A stretch of DNA of 64,000 nucleotides, taken from Sclerotinia nivalis. Its lineage: Eukaryota > Ascomycota > Leotiomycetes > Helotiales > Sclerotiniaceae. The first letter of the stretch is position 1; each line of letters begins with the position of its first letter. Below the pieces are notes generated by a model. That model was not told the DNA's origin, searched no databases, and was given only the letters and a program-made list of their open reading frames with translations. The stretch is from the NCBI GenBank assembly GCA_029531795.1, contig JAPEIS010000015.1, positions 1,798,001-1,862,000 of the forward strand, given 5' to 3'. Position numbers and translations under genes: made by a program. Below are positions 11,138 to 22,900 of this stretch, piece by piece.

Positions 11138-12608
11138 ATTATTGTTTGAGAGCCGGTTTTGAGCGCCAAATTCGTGCCAATGCCGATGCCGAGGTAAGAC
11201 TGGCAAAGTCATTTCAGAATTATCAGTTGGAGGACGGCGTGCAGAGGAGCTGCGATCCCTTTTACCTCCTTTTGGAGGATCCTGTAGGGTAACGTGATCC
11301 CCGTTTCCATTTAGCTGTCGATGAATCTGATACACTGTCTTCTCCATTTCAACTAATCTAGACTCGATATGATCAACTCTCGTTGCCAGATCAGCAGCCT
11401 GGGTGATCTTCATTCCAGCCAATCCACTCAAATGTCCAAAATTGAAAGGCTGTGGTTGATCCCGAGAATCTATTGGTCGTGGACTTTCCGGATCATTCAC
11501 CAATATAGGTTCCTCCGCTTCCGCCTTGGTCGAAGATAATGGAGACAATGGCCCTGGATCGTAGCTTGCTCTCCAGTAGCGAATTTCGTCACTGCGACGT
11601 CTAGTCATTCCCCCCACAACTTTTGCAGCTTCTCGCAATTGCCCGAGAGACCTTGAACGCCTGTTTGGATGGCTACCACTTGTAATTGCCATTCCAATTA
11701 ATCCAGAACACTCCTCGTCAGAGGGAGCTTTACTGCCTTTAGCTTGAGCGCTAGCAGGCCGCGGTGAAAGTCCCGTCCAGTCCACAAAGCCTGGTGTTTT
11801 ATCTGGTGTATACAATCTACCCGTTGTGACCCTTGTCCTTGTCGTTGTACTTTGTGTCTGTGTAGATATGCGATTTGTGTCCAGCTCTGTATTATTCTGC
11901 TCTTTTAAGCTATTACCTATGAAAGGAGAATGCGATCGAAGGGCTCGGTTAAACTCATTGATCGGCATGGAGGTAGAACGTTTGGGTGAAGCCGCGGTGT
12001 TTATTGGATTTCGGTTGAGCGCAGTTGGGTCCTACAAATTATTAGACAATAGTAACGTAACTCAACATGTCTCTACTCACACTACGATGATGTTGTTCAC
12101 TTTGCAGAACATCAACGCCTTGCCTCTTGTTTGGCGTATCTTTCCGTTTCTTTCCAAATATTTTACCAAACACTCCTTTAAGAGTCGACTTTTTTCGCGC
12201 AGGCTTCGAGAGAACCGAATCTGACGGTCTGCCAACAGGCGATGAGCTCCGGGGAACGCTATAGTCCTGGGTCCTGCGCGAAGGGGGGTTATAGGATGGC
12301 CGGTCAGATGGTAAGGGGGAGGTTCCTATCCGCCTGGGTGGTTCGATATAGTCACCCATCCCAATATCTCCATGTGCCAGAGCACTGTCTCGGCCAGAAA
12401 TAGCGGACCCCCTCATGACTTTTTCGACTCCATCGGAATGAAGAGATCCAAGAGGAGTTGCTATACCAGTTCCTGGAGCCCGAATTGGAAACTCGTCGTC
12501 GTCCTTTATTGGAATAGGAGCAGAAATCTTCCCACGGATGGTAGAACCGGTATTTGTTCGACCAGAAGTTTCCGACTTCGAGGCCCCAGTCTTCGAAAAT
12601 TTGCTCAT
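10463..12608 (-). CDS. Low-complexity basic protein of unknown function
   Basis: Two exons, 12608-12081 and 12031-10463, joined across a 49-nt intron (GTGAGT donor, TTTGTAG acceptor, phase 0), give 698 residues. I do not recognise the family. The protein is mostly disordered and rich in Ser, Pro, Arg and Asn. Residues 135-163 form a strongly basic, amphipathic patch (KKSTLKGVFGKIFGKKRK) that could bind membrane or nucleic acid. About residues 387-416 look like a short coiled coil (heptad-like VDHIESRLVEMEKTVYQIH), and a second helix-prone stretch follows the MEHYNNL segment. Residues 472-486 are fifteen consecutive asparagines encoded by an AAC/AAT microsatellite. There is no catalytic motif, signal peptide or membrane helix. 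It may be a cortical or scaffold protein, but this is only suggested by composition. A further upstream exon cannot be excluded. Confidence 0.7.
11102..11146. repeat. GTT/ATT trinucleotide microsatellite in coding sequence
   Basis: Twelve GTT units followed by ATT ATT GTT on the plus strand. Read on the minus strand in the frame of the host gene, they encode fifteen asparagines. Length variation between strains is likely and would not shift the frame. Confidence 0.95.
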
Positions 12609-13897
12609 CTTACTGAGAACCGGGACGGAATGTTAGAACGGGTCTTTCGTTCTGCCTGTATTCATAAGTGGGTCGATGATAAGGATAAAGCTGTTATGAT
12701 AGTGGATTTCTTGATAGACGTGGAATGATTCATAGGCATATTCGCAAGTTCCGGGCGACGAGAAGGTTGGAAAGTCTCAGTTCCCTGGTCGAATTATATG
12801 TTATTTTCACGAACGTCCATCCATCCATATATGTATATGAGTATATATCTTAAGCAACTCCGCACCGTTCAATGAAATGGGTCCCTTACCCAGGGAAATT
12901 TATCGATCTAGGCGCATCACACGTATCATATATTCTGCGACGCCCGTAAGCTACCGACAAGGAGTGACCATGAAACCAGATAAATGACAAGAAAGGAAAA
13001 TTGAAAGGACGGGGAGATCAATTCAAGAATAGAACTAAATATTCAAAGCCAAACCAACAACAGTAAGGTTCAATCATTTCATCCCTGCTGAGGCGGCTCC
13101 ATGGAGGTGGATAAAGATGGTGACGATACGAGTATCTACCGTGGATTCGTTTAGCACTAAGGAAGAAGTTTTGTATACCTACTCGAGAATGCAGCTACAC
13201 AATAGTGTGATTGTGTGAATAGTGTGAATAATACAATCAATAGCTTAACCCACGAAGCTCAACTTTAGGGTTGATCAATCACACATCGTCCGTCCGACTC
13301 CGTCCACTGGAATTCGATAAATGAGACACAGTCGTGTCGTCCAAAAGTGGAGTTTTAGGAAGGGAGAATAGCAATTTGCAAAGAGCTAAAAGTTCACCGA
13401 AACAACATATTTTCGGAGTTATGGCTTTTTATGGCTCATTTTGAAATTCCTTTTTGAGAGCTTCAACCAAAAAGAGTAAGTGGAAAGATGTAATCCTTAT
13501 TTTGTATTTGGTGCCGCAATCCGATATGCTTGCTTTGAGCTTTGAAGAGGGGAACAAATTTCGAATCTCGTAATAAGTGTGGTAAGTTCTATCATGCAGG
13601 GTAGGGTGTGTTGATTAAGTGGTTGTGGTTTAACAATTATTTTAATACAAGTAAGACTTACATCAATCAGCCAGCAATTTTTTGTACCCCTTCATCCAAA
13701 GCGAGGAAGCAAATGCCGAACGTCTACTCATCTAAAAAAGAACAAGGCAATACCGGTATACTCAACAACTTCATTCTCACTCCCAATAATTAAAGTCCTA
13801 GTCTACAAATAAAATCTTCTTTTACGACTTTAATTCATATTATAAATGCTCTGATTACTAGGTGTCTTTGATATGATAACGGTTAAAATGCACCTCC
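12609..13897. other. Intergenic region
   Basis: No gene seen. The first several hundred bases should contain the promoter of the minus-strand gene starting at 12608. Frames such as 13608-13793 are short and carry no motif. Confidence 0.45.
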
Positions 13898-14158
13898 CTA
13901 GTTCAACGTTTGTATATGCAAATCCCAGGGTACCTTCACAGCAACGCGCTGCGCTCTCATGTCATAATCCGGCGCCAAATAGTACGGATAGCATTGTCCC
14001 AAGGTGAAGGATTCTGCTCGTATTATCTCATCTTCAAATGATAAAATCTCATGGCTTACATTAAATCCAAAAAAGAAGCACGTACAGCATAGGGTAAACA
14101 GGCACAAGTAAATGCCATAACAAACTACAATAACAAATCTCTTTGCTCGCCGCATCAC
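13898..14158 (-). CDS. Hypothetical small protein with one membrane segment
   Basis: A single 86-codon frame. Residues about 7-30 are strongly hydrophobic (FVIVVCYGIYLCLFTLCC) after a basic start MMRRAKR, as in a signal anchor, and the rest is polar. No family is recognised. It may be the last exon of a larger gene, since an acceptor-like CAG precedes the ATG region, or a chance frame. The composition is similar to neighbouring genes, which is the main reason to list it. Confidence 0.3.
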   Translation of the reverse strand: MMRRAKRFVIVVCYGIYLCLFTLCCTCFFFGFNVSHEILSFEDEIIRAESFTLGQCYPYYLAPDYDMRAQRVAVKVPWDLHIQTLN

Positions 14159-14463
14159 ATACTGTATCTAGCTGGACATAGCATATCGGTACAACCCAAG
14201 GTCAATTAAATGATGCGTAAGGCATAATTATCCGAATTTATATCATGCTTCCCTTCAATGCAAATGGTCGGCTGCATAAAACGAATTTACATATACAGTA
14301 CTATCAAAACATGTCATTAGTTTCACCAGTAAAATCTCCTCGATCAATATTAATACTCTATCAAAAGTTCCCTAAGGGTCATTAACTACATCTAGATCTA
14401 TCCCTAAATTGTCCAAGCAAGAAACGGAAACGGTAACTCAATCTATGATTCGCGATTAACTTT
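14159..14463. other. Non-coding stretch
   Basis: No gene, repeat or RNA feature seen. Confidence 0.4.
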
Positions 14464-15004
14464 TCATGGCATAAATCCGTCTAATAAGTTTTGGCGCTTG
14501 CTCCAGCCTCCAACATCAAGATTCAACTCCTCAACCAGTCTCCACAACCTCATTGAGACTTGAAGATGCGATAGGTCATTCATCTTCACATCTTCTATGC
14601 AACATACTCGAGTGCAGAAGCCAAATGTGACTAATAACACCGTCATGATCAAATTGGAGGACTCGATCAAGTCTCTTTGAGGTGGAGGGTGGACTTCTTT
14701 AAAATGTTCTTGGTCACTCACTCCGTAGTAGAGCTCCACTCCACCTGGGATCCGTGCCACCGCCATACTCTATTTGAAACTACAAGGGGTCCTTAAAATG
14801 GGGTTCGTCATTCATCTGATGCACACCCTCTTCTTGAAAGGGAAAAAAAAATCGCGTGGCACGATAGCGATGGTGTTCATGAACATTTTGTGGATCCTCA
14901 CCAAAGACTAGAAGAAGTTGAGTGATAGCTTCCGAGAAAGTCCTCCATGCATGCGTGACTGCATAATGTTTTTCCATAGGAGTAGAATCCATAGAATGAC
15001 CCAT
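14464..15004 (-). pseudogene. Unassigned minus-strand frames, possibly a broken gene
   Basis: Two frames on the minus strand, 15004-14780 (74 codons, with HAWRTFSEAITQLLLVFG) and 14766-14464 (100 codons, with RLWRLVEELNLDVGG), have protein-like composition but lie in different frames. I found no intron joining them cleanly. They follow directly on the helicase stop at 15096 on the same strand, so part may be its 3' untranslated region. They may be a frameshifted pseudogene or chance. No family is recognised. Confidence 0.22.
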
Positions 15005-15095
15005 ACCATAAAACTAAAAAGTTTGGTGCGGGGACCAAAGTGATAGAGGTGTAACGGTTTTCGGAATTTTTGCCCGAATTTCCAATTGATTGTTA

Positions 15096-18079
15096 TTACG
15101 AGTCTAACTCCGCTATCAACGGGGATCGTAAGTCGGCATGTTCTTCCAAAAAGTCCATCCATCGTTTGAGGAACTTACTACCTCTGTATCGATCACACAT
15201 AAATTGTTAGCATATCGTCTCAGGCCTATTGATGAAGTAGACATGTTCAAGGAAAAGAAAAAGGGAGAGGTCTGAACTCACCTCGAGACAGTTTCCGAAT
15301 CGCCAATGATTGTCAACGAGCGTCGTGGTCGGGTCATAGCGACTAAAATTTTACAATCGTATCAGTTGCATGATCAAGCCTTCCTTACCTTTTTCGCATA
15401 GATATTTGGATATGTGATGACTAGCATCCCATTGTGTGAAATTGATTATTATAAATGCTATAGCCCAGGAACCCTTTTAATTTCGTTTGCGGGAGATAGT
15501 GATCATACTGGGATGCGGGGGCGGGTATTTGGTGACTTTCATGCAAAGAAGGGTTCATCGGTTCTGGGAGCGTTCTGGGAGTAGAGATGAGGAAGTTCAT
15601 GCAAAAAAAAATTGGTACGCACCGTTTAATCTACGTTTCTCTCCTAAAAATCCAACTTCGTGTTCGCTATTACTCCGGACGAGGGAAACAATAATTGCTT
15701 CCTTTTCTCTTCCTTGAAACCCATCAACACTGCCCAGTTCAATGCCAGGAAATGACTCCTTCATCGATCGAGACATTAAGGCGAGCTTTGTTAAGTTAGC
15801 ATTATTTGAGAAAAATGGTAAGGGGGAGCACAAAAAACGCTATCATTCTTACCTGAGCATTGTATGGCGTCACAACCGCAATATCCTCTGGCTTCACTCC
15901 AGCATCCACAAGATTTTGGACATGTCGTCTCACGAGAGCCGCTTCCATTTCATTGCTTTTGCTCTCACCCAGCATTCCCTTTCCGGCTTTCTTATCAACA
16001 CCTTCCTCCTCACTCTTCTCCGGAAAGTCGCCACCTTGTGTGTCGAAAAAGATCAAGGGTTCAATAGTATCCTCTGTTTCCTCCACATCGTAAGACAGTT
16101 CCGTGAGAAGTCTTGCTTTAACTTCTTCGGCTGCAACAAGTTTTGATTCGTATAATTCGTCCGAAGGAAACCTCATAATCTTGTCATGCATCCGGTATTG
16201 TGTAGTAAGCATAACCTTGATTTCAGTTCCATGTAATTTCAGTAATCTGTCAAACAAAGTTGTCTCCAAAGTCATTCCCTTAATGATGCCCTCTGTATCT
16301 GTACTTTGCGGTTTCGTCTTTGCCTTTGAATTTAGTGATTTGATTGTTGGTGGTAATTGAAGGTGATCTCCTGCAAGAACAACTTTGCCAGCTGACAGCA
16401 GAGGCACCCAACATTGAGCTTCCAAAGCCTGGCTATGAAACTAGGAAGTTAGTAATTACCAACCAAGATTTTTGGAAGAGAAGGAGGACGCGTGCCCTGA
16501 GAAGAGATGAAAATAGAAGTTTAGGGTTGAACGCAAAATTAAAGAGCCAATTATGCCCTTACCTAGCTTCATCAATGATCACAACGTCAAAGTTCTCATC
16601 CCTCAATTGGTAGCCTCCGGCACCATGTAGAGTTGCAAGCACGACTTTTGAGCCCCTTACCAAGGTATTTACACATTTCCTTTCCCGTTCTCGAAACTCC
16701 TTGCGAAGTTCCTTGAGATCGCCATATATTGCTTTTCGTTCTCTACCACTTTTGGTCTTTTTTATTGAGGCTTGTTTGGTATCCATTTCTTTTCGCACAT
16801 CTTGAACAATTGCAGCTGCTTCTGAAGTCTTTGTAAGGACATCAAGAGAATGATTGACAACTGATGGTAGAAGTCTCGCCGGATGACCCAAACGTAGAAT
16901 AGGTACCTTATGTGGTGCAAGCCTCTCGACGATGTTATCCACGGATATATTGGACGGCCCACAAACCAATACTCTGAGGCCCTGTTTGAGCATCTGCAAA
17001 ATAAGCTCAATCAAGGTATGGGTTTTTCCAGTCTATCGAATATTAGTGACTACATGAGGGATTATTCCTTCATTTTTCATCCCATTTTTGCAATATCCTC
17101 GATGGCACTGGGTTGTTTTTTTGTGTGACTCGAAAAAACTCCGGTAGGCCCAGAACCATCATCCATCAATTCGTATATATTTAGGGCTGATTCGATTTCA
17201 AGAAATCAGCCTCAAAGAGGCTTCAATGGTACAAGAAAATCGAGACTACTCACTCCAGGTGGCCCGTGAATTAAAGCCATCTCTCTCGAAGCCAACGCAA
17301 ATTTAATAGCATGCTTCTGAGTATCGTTCAGACTCGAATCCACCCACTCTATTTCTTCGCCCACCAAATTCTCTGGCACGGGCGAAGGTGACGACCAGCC
17401 AAATAAAACCCTTACGAAATTCGAGTATTCCGCTTCTTGCATCTTTCCCAACTTTCCCATGGTACCATTCATCCTAAACACCCATCAGCATCCCCCTCCA
17501 AGTTCTCTCCTCATTCAATCGACCATTAATCCAACAGATGGAGTAAACAAACCTCTTGTACGTAACATCATTCGCCAACTTAACCACCCAACACCTTTTC
17601 ATCCCCCCAACATTCTCTTCTCCTTTTCCATTCTCATGTAGCGCGACCCACACGGCACTCCTCCCTACCTTAGTCACCACACCTCTACTTCCCTTCTCCT
17701 CTAACTCCTTAACTTCTCTCTTCTTCGCGCTTCCACTGGGTTGTTCACTAACCGCCACGATATCACCCACTCGTATCCCATGTTCTTGTAATTCGCCTTC
17801 TCCCGATCCTCCGCCACCTTTACCTCTTCCTCCAGAGCCGGAATTAGAAGTCGCCGGATCAGGACCCAGCTCAACGACAGTTTTTCCTCCCAATCCAGTT
17901 CTTTGAGATATCAAAACGAGATTTGTAATAGCAAGTCCAGCGCGCTGAAGGAAAGTGGGTGAAGTTCCTGTTATGAGAGTGGAAGTTTCGGACAGCTCGG
18001 ATTGAAGTTCTTGGTCTAGGAGATGGAGTTGGGTTGTGCAGAAGGATGGGATATCTACGGGTTTGAGGGAGGGAGCCAT
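15096..18079 (-). CDS. HCS1: SF1B DNA/RNA helicase, Hcs1/SMUBP2 type
   Basis: Seven exons on the minus strand: 18079-17553, 17473-17254, 17032-16563, 16432-15853, 15785-15623, 15342-15282 and 15183-15096. Introns of 79, 221, 130, 67, 280 and 98 nt all preserve frame. The product is 702 residues, close to the size of yeast Hcs1, and it is an ATP-dependent 5'-3' helicase of the Upf1-like group. Visible motifs: N-terminal SMUBP2-type beta-barrel region (residues about 60-170); Q-type [13 protein letters not shown]; Walker A GPPGTGKT at 246-253, split by intron 2 between Gly249 and Thr250; DEAS at 403-406; GDHLQLPP near 427; [27 protein letters not shown] (motif V); and NVAMTRPRR (motif VI) formed across exons 5 and 6. 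The last exon encodes [20 protein letters not shown] and stops at 15096. There is no C-terminal R3H or AN1 finger as in human IGHMBP2. It is probably nuclear or cytoplasmic and associated with DNA replication, as is DNA polymerase alpha-associated helicase A. Confidence 0.92.
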
Positions 18080-19060
18080 GATTTGAATCTAGATCGATTT
18101 TGCGATGACTTTAAATTTGTAGGTTATCAAAATTCCGGGGTTGGAAGGTTGGAGGGTTGGATGAATAGCAAGTGTGGTGGGGTCGCCTGATTAGGCAATG
18201 ATGGTAGTGAATTGGGAAGAAGTGGTTAAACTTTCTATTTCAATCCTTTTCTGTTGCAAATGCAAAAGGTCATTCGGGAGATACGACAACATATATGACG
18301 ATGAATGTGTAAAGGTTGTTGGTTTTTGAAGAACGAAAAGATGTGCTGGATGATAGAAATGGATCGTTATGGGTCAAAAAAACTGTGTTTGAGGCGAGTT
18401 GCACGTGACTAGAACTATGTGGAAACAACATCAAGATGCAAGATGTGATCGGATTGCACTTTCCCTCCGTTCGACTACATTTAACTTTTAGCCAAAATTT
18501 CGTGATAGTTCACTTAAATGTTTTATTCTCCTTATTTTATATCGTTGCATAAAAAGGAGCTTCTTCAAACCTTGGTCCTACTTGGCGCTATCCGGAGCGA
18601 AGTCTTGTTCGGAAACGATGCCGCTTTTCATCTCCATTGGCCTTGAACTCTTGATAATGTACTTGAGTGACGTATTACTAATTAAGTTACCTTTCTCTCA
18701 ATTTGATCTTGATTTTGAATCCTTTTTCTCTTTCTCTCTCTCTCTCTGTCCCTCGCCCTCTTCTTCTCTCTCTTTTTCACTCTTTTTCTTCATTCTTCAT
18801 TCTTCACTCTTCACTCTTCACTCTTCACTCTTCACTCTTCACTCTTCAAACGCCTCATCCAATCAAAGCTCATCCTTCATATCAAAAAGTCTCCGAACAG
18901 GGCGGAATTTTCTCCTTCAGTCTCCACCTGAAAAAATTCCCATTTCCATTGCCCCTGTTCTATATATTCGTGAATCTTTGTGGTTTCCTACTTATTTTTC
19001 TATATCTCTATTCACTTTTATTTTCCCTTCATTCTCCATAATCTCCTCACTCCTTTAAAG
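18080..19060. promoter_or_regulatory. Divergent promoter region, helicase / MDR oxidoreductase
   Basis: A 981-bp region between two start codons facing away from each other, so both promoters must lie here. The 300 bases before the oxidoreductase start are very pyrimidine-rich (CT tracts at about 18730-18790, then a heptamer array), as is common just upstream of fungal transcription starts. Long open frames across this tract are an artefact of the simple composition. Confidence 0.65.
18791..18846. repeat. CAYTCTT heptamer tandem array
   Basis: Eight uninterrupted 7-bp units, two CATTCTT followed by six identical CACTCTT, lie within the pyrimidine-rich leader of the downstream oxidoreductase gene. 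Being identical and in tandem, they are expected to vary in number between isolates. Confidence 0.95.
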
Positions 19061-20656
19061 ATGGAGTCCCAGATCACCACTGGGATCCCGCCAACAATGA
19101 TTGCGCTGGCTCTCTCTAGATTCGGAAAACCAGACACATACAACACAGCCACCATTCCGACCCCAAAAATCACGCATCAAAATGACATATTGATCAAAGT
19201 GGAAGCGGCTAGTGTCAATCCTATTGATGTCAAGATGGCTAGTGGGTATGTTTTCTAATCAGGGAGGGCTAGAAGATAACCTGGAAATGTTGGCTAAGAG
19301 CGTGAATAGCATTGCAAAAATAATGTTTGATGTAAAGCATGTACCCTTCTCTCGCCCTAATTTTAATGGAGTGAGCGATTGGGTGCTATGGTTAGGACAT
19401 GTGAGATTGAGACTATGTCAAGTGATTGTAGCTCCCAATTTTTTTAACATGTTCTCCTGTACATGAGCTCGTCATATCATTTAAATCTCGAAAACGACCT
19501 AGGTTCGTCGCGTTCTTCCGAAACATTGATTGTCATGATGTTCGGGGAAACGGATATGATCTGCTACAGTCATGAATATTTTCCCACTAAGCCTCGCGAA
19601 TTTCCCATGCCATCATCACCAATCTCCCCTGACATCCTGCAGATTTCCCTACTTGATGGGCTACGACGTATCAGGCACTGTCGTATCTACCGGTTCTTCC
19701 GTAACCCACATAAAACCCGGCGACACAGTCTACTCCCGCGTGCCTGAACGTCACCGTGGAACCATCGGTAAGCAAGGTTCCCTTTTCCGTTCTTCAATTC
19801 GTCAGACCTCCTCTCATTTCAACTCTAAAAATGCGTCAAGCATGCAATCACGATCATTGACATTCTTCTTCAAGCGCAATACTGTCTTTCAACTTCTACA
19901 GCCGTCGCTCAAAAACCCGCCTCTCTGTCGCATTCCGAGGCTGCTGCTGTCCCACTAGCAGCACTAACAGCCTATCAATCCGTACTCCGAGCAGACACAC
20001 AGTTGCCTGGTGGGCTAAAAGGTAAAACTGTACTTATTCCTGCCGGTATGAGTGGTACAGGTAGTATTGCTGTTCAGCTCGCCAAGAATGTGTTTGGGGC
20101 TGAGAGAGTCATTACCACTTTAAGTACTGGAAAGATTGCTAAGGCAGAGGAATTGTTGGGAAAAGGAATCGAAGTTGTAGATTATACCAAAAAGGACGTT
20201 GTAAAGGTGGTAGGGAAAGGAACCGTGGACTTTCTTTTTGACACGACATCTAGCGCACTCTCCCTCGGCCCTCTCGTCAAAAAAGGAGGGGTCATAGTAT
20301 CTATTTCCATGGTGCCCGGCGGTACCGCAACTATCAAGCGTATGAGCCGCCAAATTGATGGAGTATCTGACGGAGGTGTCAAAATCAAGTTGAATTGGTG
20401 GATGGTCAAGATTATGGATCTCTTGGACTGGAGCTTGAGAACGTGGGCGAGTTGGAATGGAAGAAGCTACAGTTATTTGATAATGGAGCCAGATAGGGAG
20501 GATTTAGAAAAGCTAGGGGGTTGGATCTCAGAAGGGAAGCTGAGGCCCATTGTGGGTTCTGAAGTTAAACTTGAGGACATTGAGGGCGTGAGAAAAGGGT
20601 GCCAAGAGGCTTTTGCGGGAAAGGGCGGGGTGGGAAAGTTTGTTATTATTCCGTGA
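19061..20656 (+). CDS. MDR-family zinc-less NAD(P)H oxidoreductase (quinone reductase-like)
   Basis: Proposed exons 19061-19245, a 15-nt micro-exon 19310-19324, 19643-19767 and 19902-20656, giving 359 residues in frame. The first intron (64 nt, GTATGT donor, CTAAG branch-like site) strongly suggests the micro-exon; without it the protein jumps from VKMASG to FPYLMGYD and lacks residues usual for the family. The micro-exon end (GTTTGA donor) is less certain. Family marks: SVNPIDVKMASG, FPYLMGYDVSGTV, the catalytic-domain KPGDTVYSRVPERHRG, AAAVPLAALTAYQS, and a nucleotide-binding turn IPAGMSGTGSIAVQLAKN (residues about 154-170) with TLSTGKIAKAEELLG after it. The structural zinc cysteines are absent. 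It probably reduces a quinone or enone with NADPH in the cytosol. Oddity: the AEY-type segment expected between HRGTI and AVAQKPASL is missing. Confidence 0.82.
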
Positions 20657-21690
20657 AACGTGGCGAAAATCTGGAAGCATCAGAAATCTATTAGGTGATT
20701 GATTGTCTTTGGAAAGAGATGCGGAAAATAGTAAGGAATTTTGATTGGCCCATCCGGTTTTTCGCGCCAGCGGGCATCATGTCGCTCTGGCTTTGCAATC
20801 TTACAGACTTTGGGATATGCGTTGCATCTCTACGGAAGCAAAGAGTGCGGCCGAAAATGACACATGCTATTGGTAGTAATCAGATTACAAAGTCTCATGA
20901 ATTATCAAGGATATTGGGTTCTTTGAAAGTTCAAATCATAGTAAAATGTCTCTCCAGGATTATCCGATTCGTACCGAACATTGATGGTTTTTTGTCAAAG
21001 CTGGAAAGGGATATTGTCATATATCTGCACTACCTGACACAGAGTACAATAATGCCATCTTCCATTTAGCTCTTTTGCCTTATTAAATAATAGCATCTCT
21101 TTATTAAATTTCCATCTATAGCTAGCTAGATAATGTATACCTCCTTAGGGCCTCATAGGGCTTCTATTGTGACATTCCGATTTGTTTGGAATATTTCCAG
21201 TACATAAACTTGTTATCCAATGTTATCACAGAAGAAAATTGAGTAAAATAGCCAATGTCTTTCCGAGTCCCGTATTGAATGTAGTCATTCAGCTAATCAA
21301 GCTTGAAGCAGGATTTGTACCGACCATGTCCGAACATTCTCAGTTATAGATCAAAGAACTGGGAGACTCTCGCGCCGTTGACACGTGGCTGCATCGCAGT
21401 ATTCTTTGAAATGGCTTTAGCGTAAGTTGAGATGACTCATGGTTGTGAGGCGTGCATATGCATGGGATGAATCAATAGAGTTAGTTGAATTCGGGGACGG
21501 GCTGTTGTCACTAGGTTCTTCTAAAACACTCTCCTTCCCCTTGTGGTATTTACTCGAATTCATGAGTTCAAATACACTTTTTCTGCTTCGGTACTTGCAA
21601 ACATATATCTTTCACTATCATTCTGGTTCCCGCTACTAGTAGGGGCTTAGGGCTCTTTCGGCTGTCAAAATCCATTGTTTTCTGTCGAAT
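20657..21690. other. Flank between last host gene and repeat block
   Basis: Near-normal composition up to about 21,650, then a rapid shift to AT-rich sequence. A 124-codon frame at 20695-21069 (+) has no motif and follows directly on the oxidoreductase, so it is more likely 3' untranslated sequence. No other gene seen. Confidence 0.45.
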
Positions 21691-22194
21691 AATCTATTCT
21701 TTTTTGATACAACAGATTCTGCTTTTTTAGGAATCCATCGAAATATCGATGAATTTAAATTTCGTTATTGTCCCTTTCGTGTATATAATCCATTATTAAA
21801 TTCATCAAAATTATTGAAGTTATTAAGATGGAAGTGATAGTAGTATTGACTAGTCTAATTGTATTAAGTATAAGGAATTTAATTCTACAAATTCTATAAT
21901 AGAGATTCCTTTTGTATGCTTCGCTTGTACTACGCTATGTCACATGATCTACGATCATATGATACGGTAGCATCGATTCCTTTCAATAAAAATCTATAAT
22001 TTTGAAAAGGAAAAAAATTATATAAATAATATATAGATTAAATAGTAATAAAATATAAAAATTCAATTTATTAAAACTTTATTATAATCTGAATAATTAG
22101 ATTTAAACAAAGCAGAAATAGTTTCAAATTAAAATAAAACTTTATTTCTAGACTTTATTCTTTTATATCTTATAATATTAGAATACATTTATTT
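21691..22194. repeat. Decayed AT-rich sequence at the edge of the repeat block
   Basis: No gene. TpA-rich text with one copia-LTR-like fragment around 21938-21965 (TGTCACATGATCTACGATCA), which echoes motifs of the LTR pieces that follow. It is probably old, heavily mutated repeat DNA. Confidence 0.45.
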
Positions 22195-22436
22195 GTCACG
22201 GGTAATCACGTGTTACCTAATCATACGCATGATGATTTACGACTATTATATTCTTTACGATATCATTATTTTATTTATAATCATTATATTCTTTTTTATT
22301 ATAGTTCAGACCCTTCTAGATATTGTCGATTTCTACAATTGTTGGTTTTAGATCTTGTCGATCTCTACTAATCAATTTAGATTTTGTCGATTACGATGAT
22401 CGTCAATTTTCTTATGAAATACTAATTATCAAAGCT
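22195..22436 (+). repeat. Copia-family LTR fragment (5' part)
   Basis: Begins TGTCACGGGTAATCACGTG and shares the order of motifs of the copia LTR seen complete at 61386-61744 (in reverse complement there). It is interrupted at 22437 by the start of another LTR of the same family. Confidence 0.6.
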
Positions 22437-22687
22437 GTTACGGGTAATCACATGATACCTATTCATATGACTGGTGATCTACGATCATCACATTCTTTAT
22501 AATCATTATACCTCTCATTTTATATTAGTTATCAGGCCCTTCTAGATTCTATCGATCCTTACGATCGTTAATTCTTTCTTAATATTATATAGATCGAAGT
22601 TTAGCTTAATTGATGTTTTTTGTCGGCTAGATAGTTTTCATTAAGTTTATATATATTATTTACGATCTTTAAGATCGAGAGTAGATC
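22437..22687 (+). repeat. Copia-family LTR, truncated
   Basis: Begins TGTTACGGGTAATCACATGA and matches the reverse complement of 61744 leftward for about 250 bases, including the TTAGTTATCAGGC and ATAGATCGAAGTTTAGC segments. It stops where a family B LTR starts at 22688, which is best explained by insertion of that element. Confidence 0.7.
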
Positions 22688-22900
22688 TATTACGGAGGCA
22701 ACAGGCAGAATAATAGGAATCACTTTTATTAATAAGATGTAGCTCGAAGAGTTATATTTCTATAAAAGAAACGGTTTTTTAAATATATTTATATATAGTA
22801 TTAATTCTGATTGGGGCTAGCCTACACTTATCCGAAATCCGATTTTTATAGATTGGAATCCGAGCGGTCTTTGTATACTATATATAAGGATCCTGTAATA
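22688..22900 (-). repeat. Family B gypsy LTR, minus orientation
   Basis: A 213-bp LTR, exactly the length of the other complete B LTRs (24180-24392 and 50222-50434). Read on the minus strand it starts TATTACAGGATCC, equivalent to TGTCACGGGGTCC after transitions, and ends near CCTCCGTAATA. It is the 3' LTR of an element whose remaining part is the short coding piece to its right. Confidence 0.75.

Noticed and set aside
10957..11292. A frame with a run of cysteines (poly-Cys), looking like a metal-binding protein.
   Set aside because: The run is the GTT microsatellite read in the wrong frame and strand; the real reading is poly-Asn in the minus-strand gene.
14908..15162. An 84-codon minus frame that could be taken for a separate small gene.
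   Set aside because: Its first part overlaps the last helicase exon in another frame; the true frame gives [20 protein letters not shown] and the stop at 15096.
18582..19058. A 158-codon plus frame with long Ser/Phe/Leu runs, signal-peptide-like.
   Set aside because: It lies in the CT-rich promoter tract and heptamer array; simple composition opens several frames there at once.
20695..21069. A 124-codon plus frame downstream of the oxidoreductase.
   Set aside because: No motif, no intron signals, begins 40 bases after a stop codon on the same strand; more likely 3' untranslated sequence.
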